DNA of 53,307 nt from an uncultured Geobacter sp. GTDB taxonomy: Bacteria > Desulfobacterota > Desulfuromonadia > Geobacterales > Geobacteraceae. Positions 8,504-17,000 of this stretch are shown here, one piece after another (position 1 is the first letter of the stretch; every line of letters begins with the position of its first letter). The translations under genes were made by a program, and so were the position numbers. Location: assembly GCA_937886325.1 (NCBI GenBank), contig CALABV010000085.1, positions 1 to 53,307 on the forward strand, read 5' to 3'. Below the pieces are notes generated by a model. It saw only the letters and a program-made list of their open reading frames with translations, searched no databases and was not told the origin of the DNA.

Positions 8504-8532
8504 TCCCGGGAATTCCGGAGGAATTCCCGGGA
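8504..8532. repeat. 13-bp palindrome with GAATTCC core (REP-like)
   Basis: TCCCGGGAATTCC at 8504-8516 is repeated exactly in inverted orientation at 8520-8532 around a 3-base loop. The core matches the cluster at 1569-1629 and the segment near 2831, which defines a local family of extragenic palindromes. Confidence 0.65.
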
Positions 8533-8617
8533 TATAGTACAAATTAAAAGTTGCCTCTGGTGAATTCAAATTGCACGTGCACTTACGAATAGAATCTACC
8601 CCGGTTCGAACTCATGG

Positions 8618-9655
8618 TCAGTTCCCGCTTTTTTCGGAGAAGTAGTGATCGATCCGGTCGGCGGCGTTCTGTCTGATATTGAAAAAGTAGAATGGGTAGT
8701 CGAAGACGTGATAGATACCGTCGGCATTGCTGAGACTGTAGTCGGCCGGGTTGACGGTGCTGCAGATCACCACTCCCCTGGCTTGGTCGACTCGAGCATC
8801 GGCAAGACCGGTGACGCGCAGAATTTCTCCATATTGGTCAAGCACCGGGAGCCCTGTTGAGTCCACCTGAAGTGAGCCGAGGTTCCGGGAAGCAGCTGCA
8901 GTATCCTCGCCCAGCGTCCAGGTGATCGGATTGATAGCGATGCCCCCCGGTTCTGTGACGGGATTCGGTATGGTGGTGGTGGGAGCCTCGGTGTTCCAGG
9001 AGACGATGACCCCCGTGTCGCTGCTGCCCGTGGCGAACCTCAGGTGTGTATTCTGCGCCAGGTACTGCGGGGTGATCGACTGGCCGACGACGTACGCCGC
9101 GATCATCCTCTGATACACATCATGGTGTGCCTTCATGTAGCCTGACAAGATATACTTGAGTACGGCCGAACCCTGCGAATGCCCGGCAAGGATGAAGGGG
9201 CGGCCGTTGTTGTAGTGCCGCAGGTAGTACTCGAAGGCCGCAAGGACATCTGGGCCCGGCACTTTCCGGATGTTCTCGTCCTGCTGGTCGAAAGGGAGCG
9301 ACAGCTGATACGTAGCGTCCACCTGTCGGTAGTAGGGAGCGAAGATGTTGGCATAGGGGGCGAAGGCGGTAGCCTGTCGCTGGAAAGCGCTCTGCGCGCC
9401 CTGCACCATTGTTGGGTTGTCAATGGCGCAGAAATCGGGATCACTCGAGGCGGCCTTTTGATATTCAGTCGGATATACGTAGAAAACATCCACATTTTTA
9501 TTGGGCGAGGAGGAGAGAGCCAGCCAGTTCGCGGTTTGCGAGTAATCAGGGGTAGTCGGTGCGACGGAGCTGCCGCCTCCACAGCCAATCGTCAGCAGCA
9601 CTGTGAGGCCTGTAACGACACCTGCAAAATTTCGAATCTGCGCCATGCATTTCAT
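8618..9655 (-). CDS. DUF3089-family lipoprotein alpha/beta hydrolase
   Basis: An exported lipoprotein, lipobox ending at Cys25 (LTIGC). The mature part follows the DUF3089 pattern: the early VDVFYVYPTEY, CAIDNP, then FAPYYRQVD and the nucleophile elbow GHSQGS around Ser160. A late VFDYPFYFFNIRQNAADRI closes the fold. DUF3089 proteins are predicted serine hydrolases of unknown substrate. The start is fixed by AAAGGAGA seven bases upstream. The 3' end of the gene overlaps a 27-base repeat (8601-8627) that is also found at 1586-1612. It is not related in sequence to the lipase-like lipoprotein at 182-1444. Confidence 0.88.
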   Translation of the reverse strand: MKCMAQIRNFAGVVTGLTVLLTIGCGGGSSVAPTTPDYSQTANWLALSSSPNKNVDVFYVYPTEYQKAASSDPDFCAIDNPTMVQGAQSAFQRQATAFAPYANIFAPYYRQVDATYQLSLPFDQQDENIRKVPGPDVLAAFEYYLRHYNNGRPFILAGHSQGSAVLKYILSGYMKAHHDVYQRMIAAYVVGQSITPQYLAQNTHLRFATGSSDTGVIVSWNTEAPTTTIPNPVTEPGGIAINPITWTLGEDTAAASRNLGSLQVDSTGLPVLDQYGEILRVTGLADARVDQARGVVICSTVNPADYSLSNADGIYHVFDYPFYFFNIRQNAADRIDHYFSEKSGN

Positions 9656-10026
9656 GTATCAATCTCCTTTACCAGGTTCGGTATCTCCTTACGGAGTCTT
9701 TGCTGTCCAAGCAGGGAGCCGGCAGCTTGTTGATGATACAAGTCATTCGATCATATCAGCGCCAAGAAAGAATGTTGCAGCGATATACTGAGAGCCCCTC
9801 TTCGTCTCGCCCTCATCACATTCATGTTCTGCGTTTATCCTTATCGGCATATTGGCTGCGAAAATGAAGGGGATAAATGTAAGACCAAGCATGTAATAAG
9901 GCCGGGAGTTGGAAGAAGGGCTGCGGGTAGTTAATGGAAATGCACGGCTGCGTACATGGAATACAGGCGCGTGTAGCTTTCCGCGGCAGGCGGCCGGCGC
10001 AAAGAGGCTGCGCCGTGATCCTGATT
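9656..10026. other. 371-base region without a supported gene
   Basis: I see no gene, terminator or clear repeat. It should contain the promoter of the DUF3089 lipoprotein, but no strong -35/-10 pair stands out. Confidence 0.4.
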
Positions 10027-10466
10027 TCAACGCTTGATTGCCCGGATGGCTGCGGAGCGTTTTTCAAGCACATCCGCATTCGTATCCCGGCCGGTTTTAC
10101 GATAGAGTGCGGCTAATTTTCAAGACTATCGGCCACTTTGGGATGATTCCGTCCGAGCGCCTTCTCCCGGATCGCCAGTGAGCGTTCGTAGAGCGGCTCG
10201 GCCGGCTCGTACCGGCCTTGAGTCTTGTACAGCAACGCAAGGTTGTTCAGGCTGGTTGCCACATCGGGATGATCCGGGCCTACCGTTTGTTTGGCGACCT
10301 GAAGCGCCTTTTTGGCCACAAAAATGGCTCGACCATAGCGCCCCTGCGCGTATAGTGACTCGACCTCGTGGTTAAGCGTATCCCATTCGACTCCCCGGGC
10401 ACAGACAGGCAAGCCTGCACCTAAGGCAAGCACAATCACCAACAATGCCGTCACAAGCATTTTCAT
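10027..10466 (-). pseudogene. exported TPR protein, frameshifted near the 3' end
   Basis: A small exported protein with a signal peptide (about residues 1-23) and kinesin-light-chain-type tetratricopeptide repeats; the second repeat reads YKTQGRYEPAEPLYERSLAIREKALG. The open frame stops early, directly after HPKVADSLEN. Shifting by one base restores the family's continuation, LAALYRKTGR followed by a helix ending IRAIKR and a stop at 10027-10029. The expected GAAAATTTAGCC reads GAAAATTAGCC here (about 10113-10121), which is one T short. Either the gene has decayed by a one-base deletion or the assembly carries an error in a T-run. The intact product would be about 146 residues and probably acts as a periplasmic protein-protein scaffold. 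Confidence 0.75.
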
Positions 10467-10537
10467 ACAACCTCTGAACGAACTCTACCGCCACTACATC
10501 GGTTCCATTCGCTGTTTCACGGCGGGAGAATTCAGTG

Positions 10538-10723
10538 TCAATCTTTCCAGTAGGCTATGGCCGGCCTGATCGTCAGCAGGATTGCCGCAACAAGAACAAT
10601 CCAGACATACGGCGTAATATATTCATGGAAATACGCGCCGACACATATACCGAACAGGAAAGCGCACCATTTCAACAACCCGACATCCCACCAGTTCCAT
10701 ACTTTCGTTTTGAGCAGCTTCAT
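10538..10723 (-). CDS. small membrane protein, 61 aa
   Basis: A short protein with two predicted membrane segments: about residues 16-32 (LLKWCAFLFGICVGAYF) and 38-55 (YVWIVLVAAILLTIRPA). It begins MKLLKTKVWNWWDVG and ends in a charged tail (YWKD). The start at 10723 is chosen because AAGGGGTG lies 8 bases upstream; the ATG two codons earlier would sit on top of that site. The function is unknown. It resembles small integral membrane proteins of unknown role in Geobacter-like genomes (inference). Confidence 0.65.
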   Translation of the reverse strand: MKLLKTKVWNWWDVGLLKWCAFLFGICVGAYFHEYITPYVWIVLVAAILLTIRPAIAYWKD

Positions 10724-10927
10724 ATCCATCACCCCTTGACAAGTATACCGCAACACCCTGTTCCGGGGTGAAGGTCGGAACGTGACCGCGAAGGCAGTCG
10801 TCTGAATTGAGGGGCCGCCCATTATTTTTCTCCTGGCCATCAGGATTCGGAAACAAAATGCCGCCTGAAAAGGGTCGATGGCGATGATATACTTGAAGCG
10901 AACGCGACATCGCGCCATGGAGGAAGT

Positions 10928-11812
10928 ATGGCAAGTATCGATACATATTACAAAGTGCTCGGCATACGTTCAGCCGCGTCCCTTGATGATATTAAAAGGG
11001 CCTTTCTGGAGATGGAACAGGGGCTGCAGCCGGATTTCGAGTCGGAAGACCCTGAAAAACGGACACGGGCACGGGAAAAGCTGAATGAACTGTATGAGGC
11101 CCATGAGAAGGTCGTGAGGCATTTCATGGAGCACGGACCTCCGAAATTCCAGGAAGAGGTTGGAGAACGCTCACCGGTCCGCGAAGCGCCGTCTTCCGGC
11201 GCCGCAACCGAACCCACCGGTGAACCAACCGGTGACACCCCGGAACGGGAAGAGCGGAATGAAGAAGAGACCTCTCCGACTCTTGCGCCGACACCTGAAA
11301 GACTTCAGGCGATCAGGACGATGGGTTTGCCGTTGATTATATCACTTGCCATCCTGTTCTCGGTTTCCGTGGGAAGCCTGATCGGAGTCGTGGCATTCAG
11401 GAGTGCGGCAAAAAAGACGGTCCCCTCTCAGCCCGCGCGACAGGCTGCCAGTATGACGGTGAAGCTATACCAGCCACTTACTTCAAAGACAACCGGCGTC
11501 ACGCAGCAAGTCCGAACCGAAGAAGCGTCACAGAGAGAGGTCCCCATTGAAAAGCGGCGGGACAAAAAGATGACGAAGGCAGGAAAGCGCAGGGCCGCGA
11601 AACCTGTTTCCCGAATATCCCGTCAAAGCCTGGAAGACACCATGAACGCCGCCAGACAGGGGGACGCGGAGGCGCAATACAGGCTTGGGGCCATGTACTC
11701 CAGGGGAGTGGGGGTACGGAAGGACACCGCGGAAGCGATGAAGTGGTACCGCAGGGCGGCAAGCCGCGGACATGCCAAAGCCAGGGAGAACCTTGAATAC
11801 GTCTATGAATAG
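10928..11812 (+). CDS. J-domain-like membrane protein with a Sel1 repeat
   Basis: A 294-residue protein with three parts. Residues 1-70 resemble a J-domain (TYYKVLGIRSAASLDDIKRAFL) but the HPD tripeptide is missing (LQPDF occurs at that point), so stimulation of Hsp70 is doubtful. A low-complexity linker rich in Pro, Glu and Thr leads to one membrane segment at about 133-157. A Lys/Arg-rich linker then precedes a C-terminal Sel1-type repeat (about 239-290: GDAEAQYRLGAMYSRGVGV, then DTAEAMKWYRRAA). GGAGGAAGT precedes the start. It converges with the zinc-ribbon/TPR gene, leaving 30 bases between the two ends, and may belong functionally with that operon. Confidence 0.78.
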   Translation: MASIDTYYKVLGIRSAASLDDIKRAFLEMEQGLQPDFESEDPEKRTRAREKLNELYEAHEKVVRHFMEHGPPKFQEEVGERSPVREAPSSGAATEPTGEPTGDTPEREERNEEETSPTLAPTPERLQAIRTMGLPLIISLAILFSVSVGSLIGVVAFRSAAKKTVPSQPARQAASMTVKLYQPLTSKTTGVTQQVRTEEASQREVPIEKRRDKKMTKAGKRRAAKPVSRISRQSLEDTMNAARQGDAEAQYRLGAMYSRGVGVRKDTAEAMKWYRRAASRGHAKARENLEYVYE

Positions 11813-11842
11813 AAGATTTTCCCCCGGCGTTCCGGGTTGCGA

Positions 11843-12715
11843 TCAGTACCCCCTGAGGGTCGACAGTCTCGCCCGTGCATCTTGTGCGTATTTGTGGTTC
11901 GGCGCCGCCCTCAGGAACAATTCATAGGACTCGACGGCCTTCGGAGCATTCCGCAGGGCCTCGTAGCAGAGTCCCATGTGATAGTGGAGGGTGGGGTCCC
12001 TATCGGCGTACCGGTTCCCTCTCTCATAATAGACAATGGCGCGGTTCCAGTCCCCAGCCATGGATTGATAGATCCACCCGACATTTACGGCATTCTGGTC
12101 GCTGCTATCGAGCTGATACGCCCGAAGCGCCGCGTCCAGCGCCCTCTTCCCCCTGACCGCCGTGGAAAGATCCTGCCGACACACGAGATTGTATCCGGCA
12201 ACCCCTTCCCACAGTTTCGAGCTGTCGGGATAGATTCCCAACCCCTGGTCGAGAACTTTCTTGAGAGCCCCGCACTTCCGCTTTTTGAACGCGTCATTCG
12301 CTGCGTTTTCATAATAGGCGCGGTCCCTCACTTTCTTGGGGCGGGGCTGGGGGACCACCGGGGTCTTGGGCGTTACGGGGATCCGGGATGCCGTTGGCGG
12401 CGGAAGGACGGGCTCCGTCCGATTGGAAGCCTCGTTCTGCGTTGCCGCGGGGGGCGGTGATACGGGTGACAGGTGTGAGGGAGGCAGGATCCTGTCCCTG
12501 AAGAGGTAGAGGGACCCCAGGACCAGAACCAGAACCAGGGCAGAAATTCCGTACCGGAGCCGGCGCCGCCTCCCGGCGACGGGCGCTGGAACGGGTTCCG
12601 CACGCGGAGGCTCTTCCGCTTCCGCGGTCACGGGATGGCCGCACTCGCCGCAGAAGAGATCTCCCTCCTGGAGGGGGCTGCCGCACTGTCGACAGGAATT
12701 CGTGCTTCGGCTCAT
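11843..12715 (-). CDS. zinc-ribbon, single-membrane-span, TPR protein
   Basis: A 290-residue protein. The N-terminus is a zinc ribbon with Cys8, Cys11, Cys22 and Cys25. A Pro-rich, Arg-rich linker follows, then one membrane segment at about 56-75 (ISALVLVLVLGSLYLF). After a Pro/Thr-rich spacer the C-terminal half (about 130-285) is TPR-like, with GWIYQSMAGDWNRAIVYYERG, LHYHMGLCYEALRNAPKAVESYELFLRAA as successive helix pairs. The zinc ribbon is therefore predicted in the cytoplasm and the TPR outside. GGAGGTAAGGT precedes the ATG. It is the last gene of the seven-gene minus-strand operon. The function is unknown. Confidence 0.8.
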   Translation of the reverse strand: MSRSTNSCRQCGSPLQEGDLFCGECGHPVTAEAEEPPRAEPVPAPVAGRRRRLRYGISALVLVLVLGSLYLFRDRILPPSHLSPVSPPPAATQNEASNRTEPVLPPPTASRIPVTPKTPVVPQPRPKKVRDRAYYENAANDAFKKRKCGALKKVLDQGLGIYPDSSKLWEGVAGYNLVCRQDLSTAVRGKRALDAALRAYQLDSSDQNAVNVGWIYQSMAGDWNRAIVYYERGNRYADRDPTLHYHMGLCYEALRNAPKAVESYELFLRAAPNHKYAQDARARLSTLRGY

Positions 12716-12741
12716 ACCTTACCTCCTCTCCCTGGAAGCAG

Positions 12742-14001
12742 TTATCGCAAGGGCGTCCCACACCTGGTGCAGAACTTTTTGCCGGGAGCAATCACGGAGT
12801 TGCATGTGGGACACGTGATTCCGCTCATGTCGGGTCCAGCGGGTTTCGGAGGCGCAGGTGGCGGAAGATCCGGCACAAGATCCCACGTCTCCACAACCTC
12901 CGCCGTTTCAATAATCTTTTTGCCGCAATTAGGACAGAATTTCGCCGGCGGCTGAAGCCGTGAACCGCAATCCGGACAGCAAACAGGTGATGCGGACCTA
13001 TAGTCCGGAACCGGCGGCCGCTCCGGGGGAAGGAGTCCCGCGACCACCCTTTCATGCAGCATGTCCGCCGTGACATCACCCAGCTTCACGGTGAAACCGC
13101 TTTTCGAAATGTCGGTGAACTCCAGGAGCCACAGACTGCCGATTCCCCGCATGGAGGCCATGTGCTGGAAATCCCAGTCGTCTTTCCCGTCGCTCCGAAC
13201 CGTGCGGCGCCGTGTGGACAGGGCAAAGAACCCGCCGCAGCCGGCCAGCAGGGTGCAGGCGGTGTGAAACCGGGAGGCCGGCGTAAAGAGAGTCCCTTCC
13301 TGCGCCAGCATCCCCTGATCGACAAGCGACCCGAGCCCGGCGAGCAATCCCTCCGGGTCCGGCGTCAGACGAACGGGCGAGACGAGCTCTGACCTCTGCA
13401 CCATCCATCGTAGGTCGACACCCCGCAGGTTCCGCTGCCAGCAGCAGAAAAGGTCGTCCACGTCGAACCGGGGCACGGACGGCATCCTCCTCTGCATGGC
13501 GGAGCGGAGGGCCTCTTCCTGGAAAAAATCCACAATGACAGCCAGGGCTTCAAATCCCCGGCGGTCGAGGGAGAGGGCGAAGGCGTCCGTTACCGCCGCT
13601 TCATGGATGGAGACCGCCGTTTCCATGATATCCGTCAGGGTTGTACCCTGAACCGGCCAGACGATGCGGTGCCACATGCCGCCGTCTCTGCGGTGCACGG
13701 CAAAGCGCTGATCACCCGCTGCACCGTACAACCAGGTGACGTCAGGTTCAGCGGGCGGCACATGGAGCAGGCCCAGAATGATGTCCGGCCTGCCGATGCG
13801 CAGGGTCGCATCGCGGATATCCGGCGTGTCCTCTATCGCCAATGTTGCCGGGGAAACCGGCCCTGCTCCGTGCAGGCGCAGGAACGGCGACCCGCGCCGC
13901 GGCTCCACGCCCGTCCGGCGCAGCATTTCGGCAATCTCCGCGGCGGTCAGGTTCCACCTGTCCGGCTGCGGCGGTCTCGTCTTCTCGTCGGGCTCCATCA
14001 T
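12742..14001 (-). CDS. large protein with two C-terminal zinc ribbons, function unknown
   Basis: A soluble 419-residue protein I do not recognise. The N-terminal 300 residues show no catalytic motif; they read as alternating alpha and beta, with a helical start (LTAAEIAEMLRRTGVEP). The last 85 residues carry two zinc ribbons separated by a Pro-rich linker: CPDCGSRL...FCPNCG and CPTCNSVI...FCTRCG. The start at 14001 follows AAGGTGG at 5-6 bases; the adjacent ATG at 13998 and an upstream ATG at 14037 are alternatives. It lies 51 bases after the giant membrane protein gene and 26 before the zinc-ribbon/TPR gene, so it is almost certainly co-transcribed with both. Its zinc ribbons resemble those of the next gene, which suggests a shared role. 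Confidence 0.72.
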   Translation of the reverse strand: MMEPDEKTRPPQPDRWNLTAAEIAEMLRRTGVEPRRGSPFLRLHGAGPVSPATLAIEDTPDIRDATLRIGRPDIILGLLHVPPAEPDVTWLYGAAGDQRFAVHRRDGGMWHRIVWPVQGTTLTDIMETAVSIHEAAVTDAFALSLDRRGFEALAVIVDFFQEEALRSAMQRRMPSVPRFDVDDLFCCWQRNLRGVDLRWMVQRSELVSPVRLTPDPEGLLAGLGSLVDQGMLAQEGTLFTPASRFHTACTLLAGCGGFFALSTRRRTVRSDGKDDWDFQHMASMRGIGSLWLLEFTDISKSGFTVKLGDVTADMLHERVVAGLLPPERPPVPDYRSASPVCCPDCGSRLQPPAKFCPNCGKKIIETAEVVETWDLVPDLPPPAPPKPAGPDMSGITCPTCNSVIAPGKKFCTRCGTPLR

Positions 14002-14052
14002 TCCATCCACCTTTTCCTGCCCGTGAACGGGCATCATTGTTACCCGTTACGT

Positions 14053-17000
14053 CTACTGTTCCTCCGGGTCCCACGGCCCGAAGGGTGATTTGATCAGATC
14101 CGTGGCGGAGTACTGCTTCAAGGGTTGCAACGGCTCAACGGCTTCGCCGCGCCGGATCTGATCCCGAACCTTGAGCCAGGTGTCCAGCTGTTCCTGGTCC
14201 ACCTTGTTGCGCACCAGTATATGCTCCTGGTGTTTGAGGGCGGCAAAGCGGTCCTCACCTTCGGGAACCTCCATGGTACGGACCCTCCTGCCCAATTCCT
14301 CCCGGAAGGCGTCGGATTCGGGGGAGCCCCAAGTCCCTTCCTTCACCATCTCCCCGTACCGTTCGGATTCGACGTCCTTTATGCGCTCGCTCCAGCCTTC
14401 CACCTCCGCGGACCGTATCTTGTCATCCAGACGCCTGAACACGGGGTCCGTATCGCGGTGGGCTTCCAGCCTTTCAGAAAACTCCCGGCCGCCGGGATCC
14501 GTTACCTGCTTTACGGGATCGGCCGTCGGCGGCGTCCCCCAGCCGGTGATCCTTCCCTTCTCATCCCTGGCCGGCATGCGGGTCATGAGATCATCATACA
14601 GCTTCCTGCCTTCCGGAGTTTTGAGGGTATCCCGCTCCGTTATGCCCATGCGCTGCAGCAGATCCGCCTCCTGGCGCTGCTGTTGCCGGCCGGTTGCCAG
14701 GTCCGCCCCGCCGGCGCCTGGCCGGAGGTCGCCATCCGCGGCAAAAGCCTGTCGCTGCTCCGGCTGGGTGAGCGGATCAGCGGCATGCCTGACGACCTGG
14801 TCACTACCGACCTCGACGCCGGTCGCTTTCAGTCCCTCTTTCTGCGCATCCCATACCTTTCCTCCCTCGTCCAGGGATTCCCGGGCGCCCTGCCTGCCGG
14901 CCTCGTGGAGATCCTTGAAGAACTTGTCATAGTCCCCGCCGTAATGCCGGTCCACGGCATTCTGGATATCCCTGGGCTTTCCGGTCCTTGACGCCTCCAG
15001 TGTCTTCTCGAAGCCTTCCGGGGAGATCAGCTTCGAGGTGTCCACATTTTCGGGTTTCCAGTTGGCCGGATCGTTCTCCTTCGTGGAGTATTCTCCCATC
15101 CTGTCAAAATGCTTGGAAACTTCCCGCGCGGTCTCGCCGTCCCGGTACCTGTCTCCTGTTGCGGGACGCTCTTTCAGGATAGTGCCGATCATGTTGTGCT
15201 CGTCGGCCCGGTGCATGGCGATGCCGGTAGGTGTCCCATCCACTTTGCGGTCGAGACTGCCGGACCAGCCCATCTCTTCACCAAGGGTCGTCTTCCCGCC
15301 TCCGGGATGCTCCACGACCCTTCCCTCCTGCTTATGGGCCTGGAACGAGAGGTATTCCTCATCGCTTCCCGGCGTGAACTTGACCTTGGTCTTTCTCGTG
15401 TAGTCGCCGATGTCCTCTCCCAGGCGCCGGGCGGCCTCCTCGTTGATGGCATCCCGTGTGTGCCCGGCGGCCAGCTTCTGCACCTGATCGGGGTCCAGCT
15501 GCCGCTCCTTGACCAGGCCGCGGTCCAAGACGGTCGTGAGGTCGGTGTCGCCCGGCACCTTGGGTTTGGCCGGATCGAACGGTTCCATGCCGCCGCCGGG
15601 ACTCCATGTGTGCTTGATGACCGGCTTGCCGCCTTCCTGCCCGTCCGGCGTTTCACCACCCAGCAATGTCCCCATGCGCCGGGTCCGTTCCGCCCCCTCG
15701 CCCACTCCTGACCTGATGATATCCTGATGAATGCGCACGGCGCGTTCCGCCGTCTCCCTGTCGATTCTCCCTTCCGCAACCATCCCCTTGAACTTTTCGT
15801 AATCCCGCGCCAGCATGCGGGCCGCATGGCGGTCCACAGCCCCCTGGTCTCCGGCGCTCCTGGCTTCCCGCATGGCCCGATAGTCTTCGTGGAATTCGTT
15901 ATTCTTGACGAAGTGGCTGTGCTCCAGATCCAGCAGGTTTTGTTCCTTCACATCGGAAACGGGGATAACCAGCGGACCCCGCTTAGGGTCATCGATCTGG
16001 AGCTTGGTCACCCCGTCCTCGGTTATGATCCCTTTGATTTCGACCGCATGACCGGCCTTCAAATCAGGGTCATTCATGGATGCGGCAATTCTTTCTCCTC
16101 TTTGGAGGTGCTCTTTTATGTTCCGGACATGCTCCTCATTTTCCAGGTCAATGGGGCCGCCCTTTTTCGGCTGCATCGGCTCCACATCCACGTCCGGCGA
16201 ACGCTCCAGGGCTTCCGCCAGTCTTCTTCGTTTGAGGCCTCCCTCGTGTTCCCCGATGATCTCTCCCTTCTCGTTCCGCAGATGCCCCCTGAGGTCCCGG
16301 ATGCGTCCTTCCGCCTCCTCGTACGACTGCCCCGTGACCTTGGAAATAATCGCCACCGAGCAGTCCTTGGGCGCAAACTGCGGTTGGAAAACCTCCCCAT
16401 CCACGCCGCTTCGTCGGTACTTGTTCAGGGAATCGGTCTGGTTGTCGAGATCGAGGTCATAGACGCCGTCCGTGCCTCTGTCTCCCACGCGTCTCCCGTC
16501 CGCACGCACGGGAGGTTTTTCTTCGTAGTCGCCACCCAGCTCGGAGGTGTCACGCGGCCTCCGCCGGCCTTGCGTCGGCTCTTCGGCTTCCAGCGCCCGC
16601 CGCCGTTCCGGTTCCGCATCCGCATCTCTGCTGACATCCCCCCGCCTCAGATCGCGCACCTTCTCCCGGAGTTTATCCACATCATCCTTGGCATCCCAGA
16701 CGTCCAGGCCCATGTCCACGTAATCGCCGATGCCCTGGGCCCGCTGGTAGCGTTCGTAGTAGACCCTCGGGTCATACTGGTCCACGGTGGAATGCCATAT
16801 TCCGCCGACCAGGCGGTCCAGCGGCGATACGAGGTTGCCGTCCTTGTCCCGCGTGTATTCCGTTCCGTAGGCATTGCGGAACGCCGTCCCGCTGCCGGGC
16901 ACGCCGGTGTAGTGCTGGACGAGAAAGTCCACGCCCTGTGCAGTCGCCGAGGTGAACGCCCCACGCCAGCCACCCTCCTCGTACCCCTGCGCCGCGCCCG

